Position numbers and translations under genes: made by a program. A stretch of 27,853 bases of DNA from Irineochytrium annulatum (lineage: Eukaryota > Chytridiomycota > Chytridiomycetes > Chytridiales > Chytridiaceae): assembly GCA_027600665.1 (NCBI GenBank), contig JADGJL010000267.1:1-27853 (forward strand). The letters run 5' to 3'. Position 1 is the first letter of the stretch. Each line of letters starts with the position of its first letter. The notes beneath the pieces were generated by a model, which was not told the DNA's origin, did not search any database, and worked only from the letters and a program-made list of their open reading frames with translations. Of the stretch, positions 9,861-19,144 are shown one piece after another.

Positions 9861-11280
9861 CTATTTTTCATTCCTGAATCCCTTCACCCAGGGGCATAGC
9901 GACTATATCTCCATACTGATGTCGCAAAGGTGTCCAGCTCACTAAGCTTCTACCATCATTGTGCCGCGAGGAGTGCGCGCTAAAATCAGACGCTGGCGCA
10001 TCGGCAGCCAGGCACGCGCTGAAATCAAAGGGCACGCGGGGATTGTATGTGTAGACGTTTAGGGTAGGTGAAAGTGCAAATTGTATATCGTAACGGTGGA
10101 TTGTGTATTTGTCTGATTTGTATTCAGTGTTCTTGTGAGCGGCCAATTTATTCGCCAACGGGTAATGGCTCTGGGAAGTGGCGACTATCGATGTGCTTGC
10201 TAACTTCACACTCTCCTTTAACTTGCTTTTAACTTTCGCAGGACTGGGTGCATATCAGGACTGAAGATGGCGAAGATGCGCATGCATGAAGAGGAACTGC
10301 GCGCATGTTCGTATATTGAGTCGTGTATGGGTGAGGTCTAGGCAATATCGTTGGACGTGCGAAGAAGATAAAGACATCTTTTAATGGCGGCTGACATCAA
10401 AAGGTTATTTGTGTTGATAAACAAGATGAAGATAACGATGACGAGCGGGATGATAATCGAAGGCTTCCAAGTGGGCTGTGTAACATCTACTCCGTTGAAA
10501 ATGTGCGAAATTATTTGAAAAATAAGGGTGTGTCGAAGACTGCTGGCGTCGGGGGCAACTTGCGAACTTTTGTGATGGTTACGAACTACGATGATTATTT
10601 CGGTGAAGAGGATTGCGAGAATCAATACGGAGACTGGAGATGTGTGGCATGCCATCAGTTAAAAATACAAAAGAACCCGATGGCGAAATGTGCACACGTT
10701 AAGCTGGTCATGGGATTGAATCCGGCCCATCTAAGTTGGATTTACACCAAATAATCAATAGACTCACGGTTTACAGTGAGGATGAAGCCAGCTGCTAAGG
10801 TTTTAAGAGGTGGTAGCACCAAGATAGTAGTCGCCTACTGACAACATGCAGAACGCTCATTGCCGACGCAAGCATTTCTTGTGAAACGATTAATCCGCCA
10901 AAGTTTCGAAATTTGTGCCCTTAAAGGAATACAACTGTGGCCTAGTCAATTTTGTTTTTGAAATTGACGAAGGTGAGTTACCAGCTGAAAAGCAATATGA
11001 ATCTTTAGGCTCAAAATGTCTGCGGCGCCACGAGCTAAGAGTCCATTGTCCCCCTCCCTCTTATCAGAATGCCAAGCGGTACTCTCCTCCTTGCTAGTTG
11101 CCCCACAGACGTGTGCTGTACAAACACATACATGCCTGGATTGCAATTGGGAAGGCATAAACTTATCTCACAGCCCTGATCTGGGTTTGTTATTTAAGTA
11201 ATTGTTTGCCACCGAACCATTGGCAGGAAGCTATGGTGTATTCAACCTCATCACCTTCACCCTTTTCAAACATGACATCT
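9861..11280. other. Spacer with short unassigned open frames
   Basis: Open frames of up to 113 codons occur (for example minus 9868-10209 and plus 10503-10754), but I recognise none. The plus frame at 10503-10754 has two cysteines in CVACHQLK and a stretch of FGEEDCENQYGDW that looks less random than its neighbours. It might be a decayed exon, but its upstream frame is closed and there is no clear splice site. No LTR is seen. Confidence 0.4.
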
Positions 11281-11530
11281 TTAATGACTACAACTTGCAT
11301 TTCCTGCACGGCACGAGAATGCATCCCCATCCTCATCTACTGAACTTTCGCCTTCTCGGAAAAACACTCGTCGCAGTGTATTCCTGAGATATATCTTGCA
11401 AGGATGTCTGAGACGTTGATGCCATATTTGCATCAGCCTAATTCCTTTAGCAAAATTTTGTTGAACATAACGTTGAGGAGGTTGATCTCCCTCAGCCTGG
11501 GGCAACTGTTGTGCCGTCGGGCAACTTTTT
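11281..11530 (-). mobile_element. Element C displaced module X (pre-integrase-like)
   Basis: Part of a 125-codon minus-strand frame (11281-11658). Near 11450-11400 it reads IWHQRLRHPCK, the hallmark of the GAG-pre-integrase zinc region (family 'lWH.RLGHps'). Bases 11320-11496 match 12980-13157 in direct orientation at roughly 80 percent. In a normal copia Pol this region lies before the integrase core, but here it lies after the integrase tail and linker, so it is duplicated and out of order. Confidence 0.6.
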
Positions 11531-11660
11531 CCGGACGGTGCACCACCAGTCTCTTCTCCAGGAATATCTCTTCGTACTCTTTGCGAAGGTCCTGCCTGTA
11601 GCTCTTCCGGTGCTTCCAGACGTGGCTGTTCACGTCTTGCAATGACGTCAGGAGTCAAAT
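11530..11660 (-). mobile_element. Element C Pol linker
   Basis: The first part of the 11281-11658 minus frame is rich in E, P, R and G (EAPEELQAGPSQRVRRD, then PGEETGG). That suits the linker after the integrase C terminus in copia Pol. It directly follows the VIMAYRTY stretch of the integrase tail. Confidence 0.45.
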
Positions 11661-11664
11661 CCTT

Positions 11665-12205
11665 TGGGACTGTCAGGCAGAACGCAGTATCACATCTATG
11701 TTAGTATACATATAGGTTCGATACGCCATAATCACCAAGAGGTGATGCGGCAATAAAGTTCCAAATGTTCCCATCCGATAGGAATCACACTCATTCCAGG
11801 GGAATGAGCAACACCAATGGAATATCAGTGGAGTAGAGTTGAAATCCTTAAGTATAGCGAAAGTAGGGAGACTCAGCAAGCGTTGTCCTACGCAAGCAAA
11901 GGACCCGTCTATACAGTTGGTGAAATCCACAGGATCTCGAAAGATCGCGTAGCATAGGGACAGTCAGAATATTGGGCGCATGTCAAACTCCGCACCAATC
12001 ATTTCGTTTGCCTCAGAACGTCCGATCAGGCGGAGGAATGCGCACAATCAACGATTGATTTTCAGCTGCACATCTCAAGTTCAATTCTTGAGCAAACGAC
12101 GCACCTGTCTCGCTACGAATCCAAAGAGCAATCTCACGGCCAACGACCAAGGCCCCTATAACGGACTTGATCAAATAGCGAAACAACGGTTTCTACCTGA
12201 TAGGG
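11665..12205 (-). pseudogene. Element C integrase part (broken)
   Basis: It is homologous to 3636-4425 in inverted orientation. Near 11740-11715 the minus strand reads VIMAYRTYMY, matching the copia integrase C-terminal 'vilGY...yRvy' stretch, and an ILRSA stretch follows, as in the 'v..SrdV' that ends many integrases. The catalytic acidic residues are not clearly readable because of frame changes. It belongs with the protease and gag at higher coordinates. Confidence 0.5.
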
Positions 12206-12409
12206 ACGTCTACGCGTCTGCCATATATTGTCGTCGATCTCGGTTCGACATGGGCTAGGTTGAAGGTCTTTCACTGTAAGGCCCCAATCACTTGAGCGAT
12301 ATCAGCTACTCGGCGGTGCTCTCGTTCTTTCTGGAGGTTCACATGAGACCATCGTAATTTCAGGACCTCTCACGGGTCCTTCTACTATGGAAGTAGTCCG
12401 ATATCCTCG

Positions 12410-12940
12410 GATTGACTAAATGGTTTACATCAAGACATTTCCGCCTCTTAAAACCTCTCGACCGAACTGAATCTCCGTGCACCACTCAACCCAAGTCGAC
12501 CTTGGAAGATGTAAAGGTACTACCTTTACATCATGATGACTACCTTTAAGGTAGTCATCAGGGTCGTACGTATTTCTCGATACAAGAATAGAAGATCATA
12601 GAGGTCCCAGGAGTCATTATTTCCCTGAAATCATTTGTTACACGTCTCTCTGATGCCATGGCATTTTACATGGGAATAGGCACGACTCCCATGACGGGTT
12701 CCCACAACCGATTTCCAAAACGTTCCAACCAAAGGAGAATGGTCCTGATGATATCCCGCAAACGGATTGGTTATGCCTACTGCGTTGGACCGTACAATGT
12801 AAAGTAGTCGGCCAGTTAATCTATCCTCGATAAGTGTGAAAATTCACCGGTTCCATCCCTTTTTGATCTTTGTATTGTCGATAAGAATCTCATCAAGTCC
12901 TTCAACTATCAAACCTTTGCGGATTTAGAAAGTAATTCAT
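12410..12940 (-). repeat. Module Y: direct repeat of 13150-13645
   Basis: About 500 bp that match 13150-13645 in the same orientation over almost the whole length, at roughly 75-80 percent by eye. The matching module Y' codes for the stretch between protease and pre-integrase region. This copy has an extra palindromic insert at 12508-12560. Element C therefore carries two copies of its protease-to-integrase spacer with module X' between them. Confidence 0.7.
12508..12560. repeat. Two adjacent near-perfect palindromes
   Basis: Palindrome 1 spans 12508-12532 with 12-bp arms around a single central C (arm GATGTAAAGGTA). Palindrome 2 spans 12534-12560 with 13-bp arms around a single T (arm TGATGACTACCTT). 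The ten bases joining them (CATCATGATG) are themselves a palindrome. The paralogous module at 13150-13645 lacks the arms and has only a simple GTAATGATAGCGACTAGGGTC-type sequence there. Each palindrome looks like an inverted self-copy added after the duplication. Confidence 0.85.
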
Positions 12941-12979
12941 TGGTAGTTTTTGCAGTATTGACGTTTTCGTTACTACTCT

Positions 12980-13157
12980 CATCCGCATCCTCATCTACTG
13001 AACTTCCTCCTTCTCAGAAAAACACTCGTCGCAGCGTTCCTAAGGTATATCTTTGCTACGACGTCCGAGACATTGATGCCATATTTGTCTCAGTCTTATT
13101 ATTCTTTTAGTGGAATTTTGTTCAGCATAAAGTTGGAGGTTTATCCCCCTCAGCATG
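12980..13157 (-). mobile_element. Module X': pre-integrase region of element C in normal position
   Basis: The minus frame 13040-13438 reads IIRLRQIWHQCLGRRSKD near its end, the GAG-pre-integrase signature (family 'lWH.RLGH.s'). It directly follows module Y', as expected for copia order protease, spacer, pre-integrase. It is the direct-repeat partner of 11320-11496. Confidence 0.6.
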
Positions 13158-13645
13158 AATTGTCTTATCTCTGGACAATTCCGCCTCATAAACCTCCCAA
13201 CCGAACTAAATCTCCTAGCACCAGTCAATCCAAGTCGATTATGGAAGACGTAATGATAGCGACTAGGGTCATATTTCCCAATATTCAAGAAAAGGAGGTT
13301 ATACAGGTCATTCCCAGGACTCATCATATCCCTGAATTCATTTGTAACGCGTCTCTCTGACGCTATGGTATTTTCCGTTGACATTGGCACAATCCTCATG
13401 ACGGGGTTCCCATAGCCGATGCAGAACATCCCAGACAAAGGGGAACGTTCGAGAGGATATCACCGTCAAATGGGTTGGTAAGGCCCAGTTCATTCAACCG
13501 TACTATATAAAGTAATCGGCCGGTTAGCCGATCTTCGACTAACTTTGAATATTCTCGGGTTCCTTCCTCCTCGGCGATCTGTTCGATCTCTGTAGTACCG
13601 ATAAGAACCTTATAAGTCCTCCGACAAGGAAACCTTCTGAACATA
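13150..13645 (-). mobile_element. Module Y': protease-to-integrase spacer of element C
   Basis: Minus frames 13396-13644 and 13040-13438 cover it. They include GRLLYIVRLNELGLTNP, which fits the variable region before the pre-integrase zinc finger. It has a direct-repeat partner at 12410-12940. Confidence 0.55.
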
Positions 13646-13850
13646 CGGATTCACTTTCACCAATCAAATTTATGGGCACTATCCCGAGAATCCTTAACCG
13701 CGAGTTTCCGTCGGCAATAATTAGTATAGACTGCTTTAGTGGGATACATTTATTCCCAACAACAAACTGGAGCTGGCTCACTGGTAAGAACACATTGTTC
13801 GCACCACTATCTATGAGCACACCATGGCCGAATATTCCATCGCTCAATGA
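13539..13850 (-). pseudogene. Copia aspartic protease of element C
   Basis: A 102-codon minus frame starts MSDGIFGHGVLIDSGANNVF, holding the DSGA active-site triad of retrotransposon proteases near its N end, then VSQLQFVVGNK and RLRILGIVP. The catalytic Asp, Ser and Gly are intact. The frame is lost near 13540, so Pol is not continuous. Bases 13675-13823 are about 95 percent identical to 7907-8055 of element B. Gag lies upstream on the same strand. Confidence 0.75.
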
Positions 13851-14122
13851 TTGCCCGATTCTGTCTCGGATTCGGCCGGCGTCAATGATACTGCTGCGGA
13901 TTCTAATCGCGTCTCAACCGGGAAGTCCTTCGCCGACGTGCCGATGATTTGATCTTCCAACGGAGACGTCAGTGGGAAATATGCCGGAGTACGATAAGCC
14001 GGCAGTCTTAGCATGCTATCATGATCTTCTATCAACCGAGGATTGGTGGGATCTCGTGCTTTCTAAGCTTCAAGCGTCCTCCCGTCCAATTCGTCCATTT
14101 GGAGGCTCATCGATACATTCCC
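13851..14122 (-). mobile_element. Element C region between gag zinc knuckle and protease
   Basis: A minus frame of 63 codons (13844-14035) is rich in S, T, P and E and suits the flexible stretch between nucleocapsid and protease. No motif supports a firmer call. Confidence 0.35.
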
Positions 14123-14460
14123 TCAAAATCCAAAACGGGCCCCTGAGTGTACAGGTTGACCACCAGCTGCTATAACAGGAGCTTCGGGGTTCTTTGCAGC
14201 GACAGACGCCTTCGAGTTGCGTGCCATTCGGGCATTAAAGGTACCATTAATTAATTCCCGAACGTCTTCCTTGCTAACATTCAGCAATTGCTTCATCTGG
14301 ATCGCCCCTTTCTTCGGAGTCTTCACCACTTTGCGTTTAATTGAATACTTTGATCTGCTTCTTTGAGCGGTAGATCCTCCCTTCAGATAACATCGGTCAG
14401 CATTATGGTGACCTATCGCAAATGTTGCATTTAGTTAAATTATTGCTTTACGTTATTAAG
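14123..14460 (-). pseudogene. Gag nucleocapsid region with CCHC zinc knuckle, element C
   Basis: Near 14429-14388 the minus strand reads CNIC, then after a one-base slip GHHNADRCYLKG. Together they make a retroviral-type CX2CX4HX4C zinc knuckle broken by one frameshift. A 68-codon frame (14123-14329) follows, beginning VKTPKKGAIQMKQ and rich in K, R, N and A, as expected for the basic flank of a nucleocapsid. The region lies between the gag helical part (14985-15248) and the protease. Confidence 0.6.
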
Positions 14461-14984
14461 ACATACCCCATCTATGGTGTTGATCGCACCAGACAGCGGT
14501 CTTTGTTTTGTCCCAGGACAATCGCTGAAAACAATCCGCATTCTCTCCAGCGACGTTTGTGGCGGGAGTCACCCGGGCTTTGCCCTTATAGTCACGTCAT
14601 GGCTCATAAGCCATCGTAGTTTTGCCAGTTGACACATTGATTTTTTGAAATTCATGCCATGCAATGAAATCAGACGGTCTAGGAGCTGATGCAATGCATC
14701 CTGCAACTCCCGTATATTGACATCTGACTTGCTACTGCGAGGACCATACTCATGCTTCAGAGTAGCAAGTGATTGGTATCCAGTAGATTCATCATTATAT
14801 TTGAATGTATAGTCGTTTTCAGTCGGTTGCGTTGGTCATTGTAGACCCCTGACTCGACAACTGATACACGTCAAGCCAGGTCGTTCCTGCAGGCACAGGA
14901 GTGTCGAGAGTAGAAACTCAAACTGAGGAACTCTAGTCGCCTGAAATATACCTTCGTGGCTACCGATTTGTTCATCCATGCGTC
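14461..14984 (-). mobile_element. Decayed middle of gag, element C
   Basis: No long frame survives. By position it is the part of gag between the helical domain and the zinc knuckle. It holds a perfect 10-bp inverted repeat, ACTTGCTACT at 14727-14736 with AGTAGCAAGT at 14761-14770. Confidence 0.35.
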
Positions 14985-15248
14985 TCATGTATTTCTGAAA
15001 GCCTCCGACATCCTGGTCGTCAGGTCCAATTCAAGGATCTGTTTGAACCATGCAGAGGCCGAATTGACCTGCGAAATCACTGGAAACCTATCACGTAGAT
15101 AGTTGACCATGTCCTGCAGCAGGTCAATAGCTGCCAACTCTGAACGTACGATAACGGAGCGGTCAGCCACGGCATTTGTAAGGATCCCCAAGGCCTTCTG
15201 ATGTTGCCTGCCGTCCATGCCTTGACTCGGCCATGAAAGGCATTTCAT
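14985..15248 (-). pseudogene. Gag helical domain fragment, element C
   Basis: An 87-codon minus frame from an ATG at 15248 reads as an amphipathic helical stretch (KALGILTNAVAD, then LLQDMVNYLRDRFPVI, then KQILELDLTTRMSEAF). This resembles the copia gag region of the UBN2/retrotran_gag type, with its A..L...L..f and L..l.m periodicity. The match is to the pattern, not to a named relative. It is the highest-coordinate recognisable part of element C; no LTR was found above it. Confidence 0.5.
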
Positions 15249-16290
15249 CTTAGGTTCGGCTACGGCGAACTGGCGTCCATGTCAAATCCGGTATGGCAAA
15301 GGGGTCGGCACTGCTGATCACGCAATACCAATTATGGCATCTCTAACCTTTATGTTTACAAACATATATGTGAAATGCGGTCCACCTGACAGGAGAGCGG
15401 CAGCGTTGGAAGACAGGCAGCGGCGGGACAGACGGCGACGGGCACGGCAAGTAGGAGTCACGGATGGTGGTGGGGAAGCCCGGAAGGCCGCGACCAGGTG
15501 GCTGGCAATCACATAGCCGGGAGCAGCGGATGTCGCCGGCGTTGTTTGGCGGGATGGGACAATTGCACGAATTCGCGTGCATTCGAAAGCAAGGTTGGCG
15601 GGCCCCGCAATCCGCGCCAATATTCCACCACGAATTGCAAGCTCCTCAATCCTGCGTTGGAGTTTTGCTGGAATTTCATCTCCCAGCTAAAAGGAGTCTT
15701 GGTGATTTGCGCTTGCGAACTGTATGTTTTTTAACATATGTATGGTGATCGCGTTCCTTTTGACACCTTTCTTCACCTTTGTGACATTTATGTTTCCTCC
15801 CACCTTTCTTCTTCTGTAATTCTCGTAATTATCTTCGTTTCCTTGCCTGCCCAACACACATTGCTTCGAAAACAATTTTCTCCGGTGTGCGCCATCTCTT
15901 CCATTTCTTTTGAATGTAGCGCTTGCCTTCGTTCCCCGCTATTGATTTTCGAAAGAGCACTTACCGGTCTTTTTGATTTAAAGCAATTGGCACGCAACAA
16001 ATCCGCTTAAAACGTCTTTCAACGGATTTCACTCATGCAAATTGAGCGAAGGCACCCCACAGTTTCCATTCAGTGAGTACAAAATATCTGGCTGGCAACT
16101 GTAAAGAGGCGAAGCAAGCGACGTTACGCCGCATTCATTTGGTAGGTGCATAATGTGGCCGAGCATGAAGCGGATTGAGGCGAGTATTGTGAAGTACAAA
16201 GATAAGGGGGAAATGGGTGTATACGAAACATGATGATGTGTGATAACGAATTAGAGGTTGTACTCGCGGGGATCCCGCTTAGCCGGTTGT
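15249..16290. other. Transition spacer between transposon-rich and gene-rich parts
   Basis: GC content rises sharply from about 15380. Overlapping frames on both strands reach 100 codons (for example minus 15318-15620, extended upstream by an LQRRIEELAIRGGILARIAG stretch), but I recognise no domain and see no convincing splice structure. A decayed exon is possible. From about 15740 to 16260 nothing is seen. Confidence 0.4.
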
Positions 16291-18977
16291 TTACGTGAGT
16301 GTGCTAAATCTCGCTTTCACAAATGCGAACGATCGCGTCGCCTGCCTCCGCTCCTCAAATTCAGTCAAATTCTTCCGAAGCTCCGCCGAACACTCGACAT
16401 GCACCCCTCGATCGAGCAGCCTTATCAGTGGGTCGATGTTCCTAATCTGAAAACATCCCTGCAAACGCAACAATCGTTACACTCAAAAAAATAAAATAAA
16501 ATGGCAGAATAAAATAAAATAAAAATAAAGGAATAACGAGATGAGTCTATACCTTAATCTCCAAAAGCCTTAACGATAAACACTCCTCCTCAATCATCTG
16601 GATTGACCAGTCTGTTATCGGGCAGAAGTTTAAATTCAAGCGCTCGATCTTCTCCCCTCTCCTTCTATGCTTCCTCTTAGGTTTGTGTGTTGGTGCATGC
16701 CCCTCCGCCGCTACCGCCGCCGCCGGCCCCCGCCGTGATCTGTACCGCCTCCGCTCCACCGTAATGTCTCGGTCATCCCTTATCGCCTTCCTCGCCTCTT
16801 CCTCCGCCTCCTCTGACTCTTCCTTTCTAGAGGCAAATCCAACAACTCCACCGTCGACCGAAAGCTCGATTCGCAGCCCCAGCAGCCGCGCAACGCCTGC
16901 ATCCGTAAGCTCCGACCCTTGCAGCACGACCCTCCTCAGCGCCCTGCTCCCAACGCCCCTCGCCATGATGGTGTCACCAAGGGCCGCCCGCCCTCCTCTC
17001 CCGACCTCTAGGGTCCTGATCGACGTGCCGACCGCGACGACCTCGCACACGCCGACGCCTGACACGGCGCCACACCCGACGACGGCCAGCTCCGTCAACC
17101 CGCGGCCAACCCACCGCGCGATAGCTAGCAGCGACCTGTCCGTTAACCGCGGGCACCGGATGAGGCGGACACGCGCAAGGCGGGGACAGTGCCGCGCGCA
17201 GGCCGCGAGAGAGTCGTCCGTCAGGAGCTCGCATTGGGAGAGCTCGAGAGTCGTGAGGTTCGGGATCGAGAGGAGGACGGGTATAAGGAGGTTGTCAGTG
17301 ATACGGGGAAGGCGTTGGCAACGGAGCGCGCGAATAAGATGCCGGCCCTGATTCATAGGTGGCCTCTTCTTTGTTGTCGTCGCTGTCGCGCCGCCGGTGT
17401 GGATGGCGCCGTGCTCGTCAGCTTCGAGATCGTCTGATATACAAGTCGAAAGGTACGGTCGGCGGAGGAAGGCCGGGAGGAGGAATGGGTTCAGGGTCGT
17501 AAATAGGGTAGGGAGGAGCTTTCGAAGCGGATCTTGATCCACCGACACGGCGGTTGCGGCGACGGACGGGTCGACGTGAAAATGGGGAGGATGTAGCTGG
17601 TACATTGACGCCAGAGTCGCACGCAGGAGGCGAAGTGGGCTTAAAAAGGTCGGCAGCTTCGACGATTTTTCGACGCTGAAGCTAGCAGCATCGCCGTCAT
17701 CGCCCAGAAAAAACGGTCCCCCGGTCAGCTTGATAGCTAGCCATCCGAGCTGAGTCACCGTGCCGGACCAGTGTCGTTGTAGTTCACGGACCTGTAGCGG
17801 GTCCCGCAAGAACGCGCCGCAATCCCTCCAACCCGTAAATCCCGACCCCGCCCCGCCAGCCCACGCCGCAGCTGCATCGGTCCCGAGCTTCACCGGGGAG
17901 TCTAAACTCATGAGTGCGTCCATGACGCGATGCGAGGCCGTGTGAAGGTCCTCCGCAACGGCCTTCAGGCACCCCGCCATTCCCCTGTCTAGTCTGGTGG
18001 CATTCCGCTGCATAAGATAATGGCGGATGACGTCGCCGATGAACTGGAGGTTAATAAAATTGCTCGTGAAGCGGACGAAGCGCTCCATCGTGTCGAAGTG
18101 CGGGTCGGTCCAAAGGAGAATCATGGCCTGGTGCGACCACGATTTGCAAACGAGGAGGCATGGGTATAGGTACGCTAGTGAAGCCAAACACGTCAGAGAC
18201 AGACTCGCGCAAGACAAGATGAACAAGCGCACCTAGCTTCAGACCGTAGTTCCGCGGCCATGTCCGCCGGCCCCTCCCAGAAGTCGCGGCATTCTCCTGC
18301 TGTTGCCCTTCCGCGACCCGAACCTGCGCCTGCGCCGCATCGCTGATTACGAGCCACCGGAAGATGCGGTCCATGATCTCCGGCAGCACAAGCGCCGGAT
18401 GCGGCATGTGTCTGCGCCTGTGCAGCCCAACATCGCTCCGGTGCCACCGCGCCGCGGGATGCCTCTGATGCAGACCCTCGAGTTCCGGCACGGCGGCGAT
18501 CGTCGGAGTGTGCTTAATCGCGAGTGGGGTATGGAGGCACAGATCGAGCGCCAGCGTATGTAGGTACGGCGTTCTGTGCAGGTGGGCGTCGTCCAGCTCG
18601 CGCACGCGATGCATGCCGTCGTCACCACCGTCGTTGCATGCGTCGGCGGAACCCGCGTGGTCGGGCGCTGTCGGGGACACGTCAAGATCCTCGGCGACAT
18701 CGGACTCGTCGTCGTCGTCGTGAAGACCTGTGAGCGTGGTGGCCTGGCTTTCCCGAGAGTGGATCGACATCCAGGAGCGATGCGGGGTCTTGTGCGGGTG
18801 GAGGTGGGCTAGCAGGCTTTCGTACGAGTGGAGACTACCCGACGGCGGGAGGGAGCCGTTGAGCCATGTCAGGGCGGACGCATTGCTGCTCGTCTCGTCG
18901 TCGGCGCCGTCATCCAAGTCGGAGAGGGAATCGAGGTCGTCAGCCGACGAGCCGACCGTCGTCGGCGCCGAGGTCAT
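16291..18977 (-). CDS. F-box and leucine-rich-repeat protein, three exons
   Basis: Exons 18977-18233, 18174-16553 and 16458-16291 give 844 aa. Introns are 58 nt (donor GTGCGC, acceptor CACTAG) and 94 nt (donor GTATAG, acceptor TTGCAG). Residues 1-115 are Ser/Asp-rich. The F-box begins about residue 196 (LVLPEIMDRIFRWLV) and resumes after a roughly 35-residue Q/R/G insert with LYPCLLVCKSWS about residues 251-262; intron 1 lies between the two halves. Leucine-rich repeats of the cysteine-containing (AMN1/Grr1) type occupy about 531-685 (LTTLELSQCELLTDDSLA, then LARVRLIRCPRLTDRSLLA). An acidic then basic insert follows (about 698-757), and a last repeat runs into exon 3 (LEIK/GCFQI). Such proteins bind Skp1 through the F-box and substrates through the repeats in SCF ubiquitin ligases. 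The substrate is unknown. The first in-frame ATG is 18977; a GTG nine bases upstream was not used. Confidence 0.85.
16459..16552 (-). other. Intron 2 of the F-box/LRR gene, with an AAAAT repeat
   Basis: The intron runs GTATAG to TTGCAG. On the plus strand, 16484-16533 is almost entirely A and T with repeated AAAAT/AAATA units, a microsatellite likely to vary in length. Joining at these sites keeps phase 0 and continues a leucine-rich repeat. Confidence 0.75.
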
Positions 18978-19144
18978 GGGGGGCACAACGCTGGCGTTGT
19001 GTGTGATGAGTGATCGCTGTCAAACGACCCCCAAAAGTGTAATAATGGCACGGCAAGATAATGTTGTTTTGCCAGTGACGGCGTATTTCCTTTAATTTTT
19101 TTGGCGATGCCAGCGCCCGTAAAACATGCGTTGTGCTATGAGAA

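Noticed and set aside
16683..17351. 222-codon plus-strand frame
   Set aside because: It is antisense to the leucine-rich repeats of the F-box gene, rich in S, P, R and A, and without a domain; a GC-driven shadow.
18978..18986. GTG start for the F-box protein
   Set aside because: GTG starts are not usual in fungal nuclear genes and an ATG lies three codons downstream.
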